A stretch of DNA of 7,418 nucleotides, taken from the NCBI GenBank assembly GCA_019310865.1, contig JAFDDL010000400.1:1-7418 (forward strand), read 5' to 3'. Below the pieces are notes generated by a model, which worked only from the letters and a program-made list of their open reading frames with translations, ran no database searches and was not told the origin of the DNA. This DNA comes from Deltaproteobacteria bacterium (GTDB lineage: Bacteria > Desulfobacterota > Desulfobacteria > Desulfobacterales > JAFDDL01). The position numbers and the translations under genes are program-made. Below, piece after piece: positions 1 to 5,632 of this stretch (position 1 is its first letter; each line of letters opens with the position of its first letter).

Positions 1-1489
1 CGGACGATCCCAGGTTCAACCCCGCTAATAATTGGTCTAGCACAACCCTCTCAACCACTTTCAAGCGCCCGGACGCATTGAGTTGTTCGCCCAGCTGGGT
101 GGTCAGCACCATGGAAAATCCATCCCTTTCCGATAGTCTACCCTTTTCTTGGAAATCCACGAACGAAATCACCATGGGACGGGAGGTCCAGGTGTCCTTT
201 TGCGACGTTGGCATTGCCTGCTGTTTGCGAAAACGCTCCGAGAGCTCCTTGACCAGCTGGTCCACCTGTCTTCGTTTTTCTGTGTTATTTTGTAAATCAA
301 TCATCTGCTGGGCCTTTCGGGCCAGCACCGATGCGAATGTGTCAGAGCTATCCAGGTTGAGGGCCTCTTGGTATGCGCCCAGGGCCTTTTCCCAATTGCC
401 TTCTTTTTCGAAGGTCATCCCTTTGTTGGATGTGGCTTCGATATAATACGGGTCCACCATCACGGCATGTTCATAAAGCTGGCGAGCCTGATCAAATTTA
501 CCGAGGTTCGCGTAAAATCGACCGAACTGATTCAATGCGGTGGCTTTCTGGTAGGGTTCGGCCTCATCATTTTCAACCGCCTTTCGATATTCGACCTCGG
601 CCTCGTCCTTTTTATTCTGGTTGTAGAGAATATCCGCTTTGATAAGATGGGCATAGGATCTTTCCGGCGCCTTTTCCGTTACCTCTGCGGCTGTTTTCAA
701 TGCCTTTTCGGTCTCACCTCTTTTAGCGTATACGACGCTGAGGCCTTCCTTACCCAGTATTTCCCCGTCACCTGTTTCTCTAGAGACCTTTCGGAATATT
801 TCCTCTGCTCCCAAAAGGTTTCCTTCCTTTATTTCCGCATATCCCTTAAGGGCTTTGACCTTGACATTATCAGGATTTTTTTCGATGATCCGGTCACTGA
901 TGGCTTTGGCCAAAAGTGTCTTTTTACGTTGCAGGGTCCTTTCCGCCAACCGCACCAGCATGATTTCGGTGGTTTTTCCACCCCCCTGAAAATAGTCAAT
1001 GGCTTTCAAATCCGGGCCAATAATACAGATTGTGGGTAAAATCATCCGGGCTTGATAAAGATCGCTGACATGGCCCGGGTCCAGCAGAACCGGTAAGGTC
1101 GGGTGATTATGAACAACGAATTGACCAGTCGCTTCCCGCGCGGAAGTGGTAATCCCCCATACAGTTAAATCCATACCCTTATATTGTCTAGCCAAATTGT
1201 CCAGACCCAGAAAGCCTTCTTGACTTGGCCGGGATTCCGCATCAAAAAAATAGAGTATAATCATCGGATGAGCCGTCAGCTTAGACAGTTCATAGTTTGT
1301 TCCCGACATATCTTTAAGTGAAAAGGTCGGAGCAGGTTGGGCGGGCAGAATCTGGTTAGAAAACCCGATACCTGCTGTATCGGATCCCTTTTTTACAACT
1401 CGGAAATCTCCCGCGCATGGATTGGTGTTTGTCAAGGTCAGCACAGAAACGATTAACATGCATTTGAAAAATCCTGATATGCGTTGCAT
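1..1489 (-). CDS. Exported thioredoxin-fold / TPR / CsgG-like protein (partial, C-terminus off the left edge)
   Basis: This reading frame is open from an ATG at 1489 to the window edge (496 codons). The start follows a strong ribosome site (AGGGAGG, 6 nt before ATG). Residues 1-31 look like a signal peptide (Arg/Lys, then a hydrophobic stretch), so the protein is probably periplasmic. Residues about 50-170 have a TlpA/redoxin-like thioredoxin fold, with strand ILYFFDAESRPSQ and the cis-proline segment ILPTICII (Pro152). The usual CxxC is Ser86-Arg-Pro-Ser89, so disulfide chemistry is not expected. Residues about 180-390 are TPR repeats (for example the GKFDQARQLYEHAVMVDP helix pair near 331), followed by a charged, coiled-coil-like helix (about 390-430). 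From about 437 a CsgG/LpoB-like domain begins (VISFVDF, then SGRLKVVERVVLDQLL) and is cut by the window. It lies 47 bp downstream of the PEGA gene and is probably in the same operon. Its likely role is an envelope scaffold or assembly protein; the domain calls are by eye. Confidence 0.85.
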   Translation of the reverse strand, partial: MQRISGFFKCMLIVSVLTLTNTNPCAGDFRVVKKGSDTAGIGFSNQILPAQPAPTFSLKDMSGTNYELSKLTAHPMIILYFFDAESRPSQEGFLGLDNLARQYKGMDLTVWGITTSAREATGQFVVHNHPTLPVLLDPGHVSDLYQARMILPTICIIGPDLKAIDYFQGGGKTTEIMLVRLAERTLQRKKTLLAKAISDRIIEKNPDNVKVKALKGYAEIKEGNLLGAEEIFRKVSRETGDGEILGKEGLSVVYAKRGETEKALKTAAEVTEKAPERSYAHLIKADILYNQNKKDEAEVEYRKAVENDEAEPYQKATALNQFGRFYANLGKFDQARQLYEHAVMVDPYYIEATSNKGMTFEKEGNWEKALGAYQEALNLDSSDTFASVLARKAQQMIDLQNNTEKRRQVDQLVKELSERFRKQQAMPTSQKDTWTSRPMVISFVDFQEKGRLSERDGFSMVLTTQLGEQLNASGRLKVVERVVLDQLLAGLNLGSS

Positions 1490-1536
1490 CACATCCCTCC
1501 CTAATAATAAGGCAATTTGCATTTTGAAACAATACA

Positions 1537-1899
1537 TTACTCCCTCGGTACAAGCCGAACATAAAGTGGCATTTCTCCTCGTTTAATGAGCCGGACCTGG
1601 GCTTCCCATTCATAATAATTCGGCAGACTGATACGCACTTCATATTTCCCCCGGTCAAGGTCAAGTTTCAAAGGGGTACTGCCTTTGAGCTCACCTGCCA
1701 GAAAAACCTGCGCCCCGTCCGGGTTGCTGGTGACATTCAGGGTCGTCGGCAAAGGGGCCTGCTCATCACGGTGGTTTTCTATCCAGATCAATCCGGCTGC
1801 CGTTAAGCATATTACCGCAACGATGGTTGATATTACGTGTACCAGTCGTAATTTTTTATTTCCAGTGTCATCGGGTCTATTTATCGTCGTTTTTTCCAA
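1537..1899 (-). CDS. Membrane-anchored PEGA-domain protein, probably the C-terminal remnant of a Ser/Thr kinase
   Basis: This 120-residue protein begins at a TTG, because a TGA lies immediately upstream in frame (1900-1902) and there is no nearby ATG. Residues about 20-42 form one membrane segment (VHVISTIVAVICLTAAGLIW) after a Lys/Arg patch, giving a cytoplasm-in topology. Residues about 50-118 match the PEGA pattern: SNPDGAQVFLAGELKGSTPL, then GKYEVRISLPNYYEW. PEGA is an extracytoplasmic beta domain often found C-terminal to a transmembrane helix in bacterial Ser/Thr kinases. The frame upstream of the TGA encodes MKFGRYEIQKAS, which looks like a kinase N-terminus and overlaps the protease stop as ATGA. 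I infer that the kinase domain has been deleted. Expression would require reinitiation at TTG after the short ORF; the upstream AAAGG is only a weak ribosome site. It may instead be a stable small PEGA protein. Confidence 0.7.
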   Translation of the reverse strand: MEKTTINRPDDTGNKKLRLVHVISTIVAVICLTAAGLIWIENHRDEQAPLPTTLNVTSNPDGAQVFLAGELKGSTPLKLDLDRGKYEVRISLPNYYEWEAQVRLIKRGEMPLYVRLVPRE

Positions 1900-1938
1900 T
1901 CAGGATGCCTTTTGAATTTCGTAACGGCCGAATTTCAT
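1900..1938 (-). pseudogene. 12-codon remnant resembling the N-terminus of a Ser/Thr protein kinase
   Basis: ATG at 1936-1938 overlaps the protease stop (TTATGA, an ATGA coupling), and the frame reads MKFGRYEIQKAS before TGA at 1900-1902. FGRYEI is the classic opening of bacterial Hanks-type kinases, where it is normally followed by a glycine-rich ATP loop. No glycine loop or other kinase motif follows. The same frame continues beyond the TGA directly into the TM-PEGA protein, which is the usual C-terminal half of such kinases. The best reading is an internal deletion of the catalytic domain. It is short, so coincidence cannot be excluded. Confidence 0.55.
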
Positions 1939-2894
1939 AATGGGCTGCTCTCTTTTAAAAATCCGGTAATCGTTTCTAGCGGAATCAAAAATCCCATTGT
2001 GGTTGTTCTCCGGTATCTACCCTTTACCATGGCCACCAAATTGCCCTGAGCATCCAAAACCGGGCTGCCGCTGCTGCCTGGGTGGATTTGTATATTCGCT
2101 TGCCACAGGGGCAGATTGTCCACTAGCCGCGGCGGCCCAGTGATGGTGCCGGCATAGATCGTACCCCGCATATTTTTCGGACACCCCACGGTAAAGATGT
2201 TTTCGCCCATCCCCAGAAGATTCCGCCCCTCTCTCAGCGATATCACCTTATCTGACTTAGTTTCCATATGAACCAGTGCAATGTCTTGGTGCTTGTCCCG
2301 TAGAAGCACTCGTCCTTGAACCTGCCGACCGTCGTATAGGGTAACGATTAAATTCGATGTATTGTTCAGCTCATGGGCTGTGCAGAGAATAAGGCCGCCA
2401 GGATCCACAATAAACCCTGAAATTTGGGTGTCCTTTTTCGCCAAGTTGGCTTGGATGCAGACCACAGCCTCGGCTTTGGACAAAACCGCCACCGGAATTC
2501 GTTGATTAACGTCCAGCTGTGCTTCCATCGGCTGAGTGGGGGGAGTAAGATACGATGAGAGGTAGTCCCACAATTCTTGCTGAAAGGCGGTTGGATCTTC
2601 GCCGGAGATCTTAGCCGTAATGTGGCAAGCCAGGGGTGAATGGGGAGTTATCTCAATTTCCACGTATCTCTTTTCACGTGTCGCCAGTAACTTTATTCCA
2701 CTGGCTGCCTGACTTTCCTGGCGGATCGCGTACCCTGAGAGCCTCAACCAGCTTGATACGACGTCCTTCATTTCGACCACTGGCCTTGGGAACCATTTTT
2801 CCAGCGCATCGCCGTCTCCTGAAATCGCTGAAACCGGTGGCAAAAGACCCCAAAAAAGGAGGATAATATAGCAGGTGGTTGTTTGCGGTTTCAT
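1935..2894 (-). CDS. Exported trypsin-like serine protease (S1/DegP-type fold)
   Basis: The chosen start is ATG at 2894 (319 residues), with AGGA 6 nt upstream and a clear signal peptide immediately after it (MKPQTTTCYIILLFWGLLPP, then VSA). A longer TTG start at 2939 would put 15 hydrophilic residues before the signal and is less likely. Residues about 25-140 are an unrecognised N-terminal region. Residues about 150-315 are a chymotrypsin-fold protease with all three catalytic residues visible: His174 in CTAHEL, Asp204 in HQDIALV, and Ser275 in HPGSSGSPVLD. This is the HtrA/trypsin-2 style, but there is no room for a PDZ domain. It should act in the periplasm on protein substrates. Its stop overlaps the kinase-remnant start by 4 bp, so it belonged to a translationally coupled protease-kinase pair. 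It lies 86 bp downstream of hicB on the same strand. Confidence 0.9.
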   Translation of the reverse strand: MKPQTTTCYIILLFWGLLPPVSAISGDGDALEKWFPRPVVEMKDVVSSWLRLSGYAIRQESQAASGIKLLATREKRYVEIEITPHSPLACHITAKISGEDPTAFQQELWDYLSSYLTPPTQPMEAQLDVNQRIPVAVLSKAEAVVCIQANLAKKDTQISGFIVDPGGLILCTAHELNNTSNLIVTLYDGRQVQGRVLLRDKHQDIALVHMETKSDKVISLREGRNLLGMGENIFTVGCPKNMRGTIYAGTITGPPRLVDNLPLWQANIQIHPGSSGSPVLDAQGNLVAMVKGRYRRTTTMGFLIPLETITGFLKESSPL

Positions 2895-2956
2895 TGTTTC
2901 CTGTTCACCACGACGATTGAACGGTTCAGGTCCAACCAAGTGGTTGTATGGAGCAT
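2891..2956 (-). CDS. Possible 21-residue leader ORF coupled to the protease
   Basis: The ORF MLHTTTWLDLNRSIVVVNRKQ starts at ATG 2954-2956, with AGGGG exactly 6 nt upstream. It ends at a TGA that overlaps the protease ATG as ATGA. A good ribosome site and ATGA coupling together suggest that it is translated and feeds ribosomes to the protease start. The peptide resembles nothing I recognise and has no signal or membrane segment. It may be a chance ORF in the spacer. Confidence 0.35.
   Translation of the reverse strand: MLHTTTWLDLNRSIVVVNRKQ
2933..2946. repeat. Perfect 6-bp inverted repeat in the hicB-protease spacer
   Basis: CAACCA-AG-TGGTTG is a perfect 14-bp dyad 39 bp upstream of the protease start codon and inside the small leader ORF. 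It could be a small operator or an RNA hairpin, but the 2-nt spacer is too short for a normal RNA loop without opening a base pair. It has no resemblance to the palindromes at the hicB promoter. Confidence 0.35.
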
Positions 2957-2980
2957 GGTGTTCCCCTGGGGCTTTTTTTA

Positions 2981-3385
2981 CTACTCGGTCCGATGAGTGT
3001 TCATATATTCCTGTGCGGCCACTTGAAGAAAAGTCGAGCGCTTCAAGCCAACTTCTACCCGGAAGGCTTCAATTTCCTGCAGTAAACTGTTGGGGAACGA
3101 AACATTGAAACGCTTTGTCTCTTCGTAGCTTCTTAAAATTTTATCATCCACCGGAACGGGAATAACCTGTGCGTCGGGATTGATTGCTTCAAGATCACGT
3201 TTTGGTGTTTTTGGATGCACGATGGTTTCAGGAACCGACAAACAGCCTGCCAAAGCATCCACTGCATTTTCAAACGCTTCATCCCAGTTGTCGCCGAACG
3301 TTTCGCATACCTCGACATCGGGCACCGACACCGTTACGTATCCGCCCGGATCTTCCCGGAATACGCCGTAATAGAACTTTGCCAT
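2981..3385 (-). CDS. hicB: HicB-family antitoxin / ribbon-helix-helix regulator, without an adjacent hicA
   Basis: Two tandem ATGs (3386-3388 and 3383-3385) follow GGAG. The second has the better 6-nt spacing, giving 134 residues beginning MAKFYYGVFREDPGGYVTVS. The N-terminal half (about 1-55) is the HicB partial-RNase-H fold: GGYVTVSVPDVEVCETFGDN, then WDEAFENAVDALAG. The C-terminal part (about 92-130) is a ribbon-helix-helix DNA-binding domain: KRFNVSFPNSLLQEIEAF, then GLKRSTFLQVAAQEY. HicB normally neutralises the HicA mRNA interferase and represses its own promoter. No HicA-like double-stranded-RNA-binding-fold ORF exists on either side: upstream is an 80-nt leader and its promoter, and downstream is an 86-bp spacer and then the protease. 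It is therefore a solitary HicB that may act as an autoregulated repressor. Confidence in the family is high; confidence in an antitoxin role here is low. Confidence 0.88.
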   Translation of the reverse strand: MAKFYYGVFREDPGGYVTVSVPDVEVCETFGDNWDEAFENAVDALAGCLSVPETIVHPKTPKRDLEAINPDAQVIPVPVDDKILRSYEETKRFNVSFPNSLLQEIEAFRVEVGLKRSTFLQVAAQEYMNTHRTE

Positions 3386-3474
3386 CATAGTCTCCTTTTT
3401 ATTTTAAAATCCGTTTCAACTCTTCTGTTTTCCTGCCGTCTCTTTTGCTCGACCAGTTCCTCAATTTTGACATA

Positions 3475-3503
3475 AATATAATGTGTATTTACACACTTGT
3501 CAA
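3475..3503 (-). promoter_or_regulatory. Near-consensus sigma-70 promoter of hicB
   Basis: Read on the minus strand, TTGACA (3498-3503) is followed by a 17-bp spacer and then TATATT (3475-3480). Transcription should start near 3468, giving a leader of about 80 nt before the hicB ATG. It is the only strong promoter I see for the minus-strand genes, so it may serve the whole run from hicB to the TPR gene. Confidence 0.8.
3482..3495. promoter_or_regulatory. Operator 1, between the -35 and -10 boxes of the hicB promoter
   Basis: TGTGTA-TT-TACACA is a perfect palindrome that fills the promoter spacer, so a bound repressor would exclude RNA polymerase. A second near-identical copy lies 30 bp away, centre to centre. 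The HicB ribbon-helix-helix domain encoded just downstream is the natural candidate ligand, by inference from known HicB autoregulation. Confidence 0.7.
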
Positions 3504-3511
3504 GCACAAAA

Positions 3512-3525
3512 TGTATATTTACACA
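3512..3525. promoter_or_regulatory. Operator 2, just upstream of the hicB -35 box
   Basis: TGTATATTTACACA matches operator 1 at 13 of 14 positions (one G-to-A change). The spacing of about three helical turns puts both sites on the same DNA face, which favours cooperative binding of two ribbon-helix-helix dimers. Confidence 0.65.
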
Positions 3526-3566
3526 TTTTTATTAAAATAGAGGCTGTTTCCCCGGATCTCAGGTGA

Positions 3567-3757
3567 TTATCTAGGATTTTAGAAAAATGGGGGAAGAAAA
3601 CACTGGTCTCGGCCATTACGCCCGATATGGTCCTCACCTACCTGGTGGACCAGAAAGATCAGCGATCCGCGAATGCTTTTTATTGAACAAATCCAACGAA
3701 ATTTTGCCCAAAAAGGCCAAAATTGGTTTGACATACATGTCGATTCGTGATGTATAA
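3567..3757 (+). pseudogene. Frameshifted fragment of a tyrosine recombinase (integrase) N-terminal domain
   Basis: The frame 3567-3686 encodes ILEKWGKKTLVSAITPDM, then VLTYLVDQKDQRSANAFY, and then a stop. The string (G-K-K)-L-x-x-I-T-P-D-x-V-x-x-Y-L, followed by R-S-A-N-A, is the hallmark of the SAM-like core-binding domain of phage-type integrases. After a one-base frame change near 3684 the reading resumes as NKSNEILPKKAKIGLTYM and ends at 3757, which is plausible for the next helix (typically NK, then G..YM). No start codon, catalytic domain or Arg/His/Tyr residues are present. It is a small relic of an integrase, dead by truncation and frameshift. The family call is by eye from about 40 residues. 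Confidence 0.55.
3700..3724. repeat. Hairpin-forming inverted repeat
   Basis: AATTTTGCCC, an AAAAA loop and GGCCAAAATT pair at 9 of 10 positions. Neither strand has a T-run after it, so it is not a convincing intrinsic terminator. It lies inside the integrase relic and immediately before the candidate -35 box of the next gene. Confidence 0.45.
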
Positions 3758-3758
3758 T
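3728..3758 (+). promoter_or_regulatory. Candidate promoter of the GAF/sigma-54 activator gene
   Basis: TTGACA (3728-3733) and TATAAT (3753-3758) are perfect hexamers, but the spacer is 19 bp, two longer than ideal. A dyad GACAT-AC-ATGTC (3730-3741) lies between them. A second dyad, TGATGT (3748-3753) with ACATCA (3769-3774), straddles the -10 box. The long spacer with internal dyads could mean activator- or repressor-dependent use. Confidence 0.45.
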
Positions 3759-3811
3759 TGCGTTTATGACATCAAAAGTAAGTTCTTGATTTATTTGATC
3801 AACAGCATTTG

Positions 3812-4354
3812 ATGAGTATGATGGAAACCAAAAAGAAAACAGATCTATCAGATGAGGTCAAACTCGATAATCATGCGATGGAGGAACTTCAATTTGAAAA
3901 GCTCCTTTCCGAGCTTTTCGCCTCTTTCGTCAATATTCAGGATAGTGAATTCGATGACAAAATCAATTACGCACTCCAGCGTATCGTGCAGGTTTTTGAA
4001 ATCGATCGATGTCACTTGGCGCAATACAGATACGATACAAAAGAATATGTGATCACTCACTCATGGGTAGACGAAGGACTTCCAATTTTTAAAATAGGCA
4101 TTACCTCCAGCCCCGCGGACATCCCCTGGATTTACAGCAACTTTGCATATCAACAGAGAATCTTTAAGTTCAATCGCATAGATGATTTGCCTGATGAAGC
4201 TGAGGTAGACAAAAGGTTCTTTCGTAAAATTGGAGCGAAATCGTTCTTAATTTTCCCAATAATGGAGAACAAATTGCCTATTGGTGCATTTGCCATGGAT
4301 CAAGTTCGATTTGAACGGACCTGGACCCCTGAATTTGTCGACCTGGACCCCTGA
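3812..4354 (+). CDS. GAF sensor half of a split sigma-54-dependent activator (truncated by frameshift)
   Basis: The start is uncertain: TTG 3809 and ATGs at 3812, 3818 and 3821 all lie in frame, with no good ribosome site; 3812 gives 180 residues. Residues about 28-165 form a GAF domain (LQRIVQVFEIDRCHLAQY, then [18 protein letters not shown]), a small-molecule-sensing module. The reading ends abruptly as [14 protein letters not shown]. The true continuation, [19 protein letters not shown], is found one frame over in the ORF 4281-5453. The cause is an exact 22-bp tandem duplication at 4318-4361; removing one copy rejoins GAF, linker, AAA+ and Fis domains into 539 residues, the usual FhlA/NtrC-like architecture. 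As it stands this half lacks ATPase and DNA-binding parts. It is best regarded as the first half of a disrupted, possibly revertible, gene. Confidence 0.8.
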   Translation: MSMMETKKKTDLSDEVKLDNHAMEELQFEKLLSELFASFVNIQDSEFDDKINYALQRIVQVFEIDRCHLAQYRYDTKEYVITHSWVDEGLPIFKIGITSSPADIPWIYSNFAYQQRIFKFNRIDDLPDEAEVDKRFFRKIGAKSFLIFPIMENKLPIGAFAMDQVRFERTWTPEFVDLDP

Positions 4355-5453
4355 ATTTGTCCAACTTCTTAGTAGAGTTGCCGAAGTACTGCTGAACGTC
4401 TTATTGAAAAAGCGTTCCGAGGAAAAACTGAAACGAGCTTTTCTGGAAATAAAACAACTTAAGGACCAGCTTGAGAGTGAACGGAACTACCTTCTGGAAG
4501 AGATCCAATTGGAGCATAACTTTGAAAATATTATCGGTCAAAGTCAGCCGCTCCAATACGCACTTTTAAAAGTTGAGCAGGTTGCGCCAACGGATACTAC
4601 AGCGCTCATCCTGGGTGAAACCGGGACGGGAAAAGAGCTCCTATCCCGCGCTATTCACGACAAAAGTCGGCGAAAGGAGCGCCCTCTGATCAAAGTAAAC
4701 TGCGCCAGCTTGAGTTCAAATCTTATTGAAAGCGAATTGTTCGGTCATGAAAAAGGCGCTTTCACCGGAGCCCACTCCAAAAGAAAGGGACGATTTGAAC
4801 TGGCGGACGGTGCCACCCTTTTCCTCGATGAGATAGGCGAACTGCCGCTGGAAACACAAAGCAAACTGCTGAGAGTTTTGCAGGAGGGTGAGTTTGAACG
4901 AATGGGCAGTTCTCACACGATCAAGGTCGATGTCCGGATTATTGCGGCAACCAACCGTAATCTTGCGGAAGAGGTTAAAGCCGGCAGATTTCGAAAAGAT
5001 CTCTGGTATCGCCTGAATGTTTTTCCGATTACGGCCCCCCCCCTTTGTCAGTGCTGGGAGGATATCCCGCTCATTGCCAATTCGCTGCTGAAAAAATTCT
5101 GCAAGAAAATAGGAAAACAGATCGAAAGCATCTCGGATAGTACGATGAAAACCCTTGAAGAGTATTCCTGGCCTGGTAATATCAGGGAACTGGAAAATGT
5201 CATTGAACGGGCCGTCATTAGCTCTTCAAGCCATGTACTTCGGCTGGCGGAAAAACTCGAAAAAAATCAAACAGAACTATTATCTGAGGGCAGGAAAAAA
5301 ACCATGCATGAAATGGAACGTGATTATATCATTGAAATACTCGAAGAGACAAAATGGAAAATTGGAGGAAAGAAAGGCGCTGCAGATATTCTGAACCTCC
5401 CAACGAGTACCCTGCGAGCCCGCGTGAAAAAATTAGGCATTATGCGACCATAG
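4281..5453 (+). CDS. AAA+/Fis half of a split sigma-54-dependent transcriptional activator
   Basis: The frame opens at TTG 4281, but its first ~20 residues are an out-of-frame reading of the GAF gene; genuine sequence begins at [10 protein letters not shown]. Numbering from 4281, a coiled linker spans about 38-80. The AAA+ domain has Walker A GETGTGKE (112-119), the sigma-54 contact loop GAFTGA (159-164), Walker B LFLDE (180-184), sensor I AATN (222-225) and arginine fingers Arg238 and Arg244 in FRKDLWYRL. Sensor II segment WPGNIREL is at 297-304, and a Fis-type helix-turn-helix at about 346-388. Oddly, the conserved PPLRxR motif reads PPLCQC (Cys256, Cys258), each explained by a single C-to-T change. 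The fragment lacks its own ribosome site and could only be made by reinitiation or frame restoration. Its natural target is probably the -24/-12 promoter about 180 bp downstream. Confidence 0.85.
   Translation: MVHLPWIKFDLNGPGPLNLSTWTPEFVQLLSRVAEVLLNVLLKKRSEEKLKRAFLEIKQLKDQLESERNYLLEEIQLEHNFENIIGQSQPLQYALLKVEQVAPTDTTALILGETGTGKELLSRAIHDKSRRKERPLIKVNCASLSSNLIESELFGHEKGAFTGAHSKRKGRFELADGATLFLDEIGELPLETQSKLLRVLQEGEFERMGSSHTIKVDVRIIAATNRNLAEEVKAGRFRKDLWYRLNVFPITAPPLCQCWEDIPLIANSLLKKFCKKIGKQIESISDSTMKTLEEYSWPGNIRELENVIERAVISSSSHVLRLAEKLEKNQTELLSEGRKKTMHEMERDYIIEILEETKWKIGGKKGAADILNLPTSTLRARVKKLGIMRP
4318..4361 (+). repeat. Exact 22-bp tandem duplication that frameshifts the activator gene
   Basis: The unit (begins GACCTGGACC, ends GAATTTGTC) occurs at 4318-4339 and again at 4340-4361 with no mismatch. 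Flanking bases differ, so the repeat is exactly two copies. As 22 is not a multiple of three, it shifts the frame and produces the TGA at 4352-4354. One copy fewer gives [16 protein letters not shown] without a stop. Confidence 0.95.
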
Positions 5454-5502
5454 GGCCAATACCGAATTTCCGCGAGCTTCCAGCTATTCCTTCAGGTTGA
5501 TA

Positions 5503-5568
5503 CCATATATGACGCCACAAGCCAAATATGGCGTTTCCCGCATTTTTTCATTTTTACCCCATATATCC
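5503..5568. promoter_or_regulatory. Three CC(A/T)ATAT boxes: candidate upstream activator sites
   Basis: Similar boxes occur at 5503-5511 (CCATATATG), 5522-5531 (CCAAATATGG) and 5559-5568 (CCATATATCC), about 80-145 bp upstream of the -12 element. This is the usual distance for enhancer sites of sigma-54 activators. An overlapping dyad, ACGCCA/TGGCGT (5512-5534), followed later by a T-run, could instead be a weak terminator for the activator gene. Confidence 0.4.
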
Positions 5569-5632
5569 TAACTATTCCCGCATACTCCTTGCTGTAAGCA
5601 CTCTGACTCATCTCTGAAACGACCCATCACGG

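Noticed and set aside
368..1039. 223-codon plus-strand ORF (and 78-446, 373-642)
   Set aside because: It lies antisense to the TPR protein, which has a signal peptide, clear repeats and a good ribosome site. The plus-strand translations are Phe/Cys-rich and match no family.
1900..1902. In-frame TGA read as selenocysteine, joining the kinase start and the PEGA part
   Set aside because: No convincing SECIS-like hairpin follows the TGA, and a kinase needs its catalytic domain, which is absent. A deletion remnant is simpler.
2962..2980. CCCCTGGGG followed by a T-run as a plus-strand terminator
   Set aside because: The stem would be only 3-4 bp with an impossible or minimal loop, and no plus-strand gene ends here.
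3399..3473. 24-codon minus-strand ORF (MSKLRNWSSKRDGRKTEELK...) as a hicA remnant or leader
   Set aside because: Its ATG lies just after the -10 box and upstream of the expected transcription start, it has no ribosome site, and the resemblance to a HicA C-terminus is too weak.
3215..3475. Plus-strand ORFs over hicB (3180-3475)
   Set aside because: They are shadows of hicB in other frames, without starts or family resemblance.
5512..5546. Intrinsic terminator for the activator gene (ACGCCA/TGGCGT dyad with a later T-run)
   Set aside because: An 11-nt loop, a 6-bp stem and a T-run separated by about 7 nt make it weak. It is kept only as an alternative reading of the upstream boxes.
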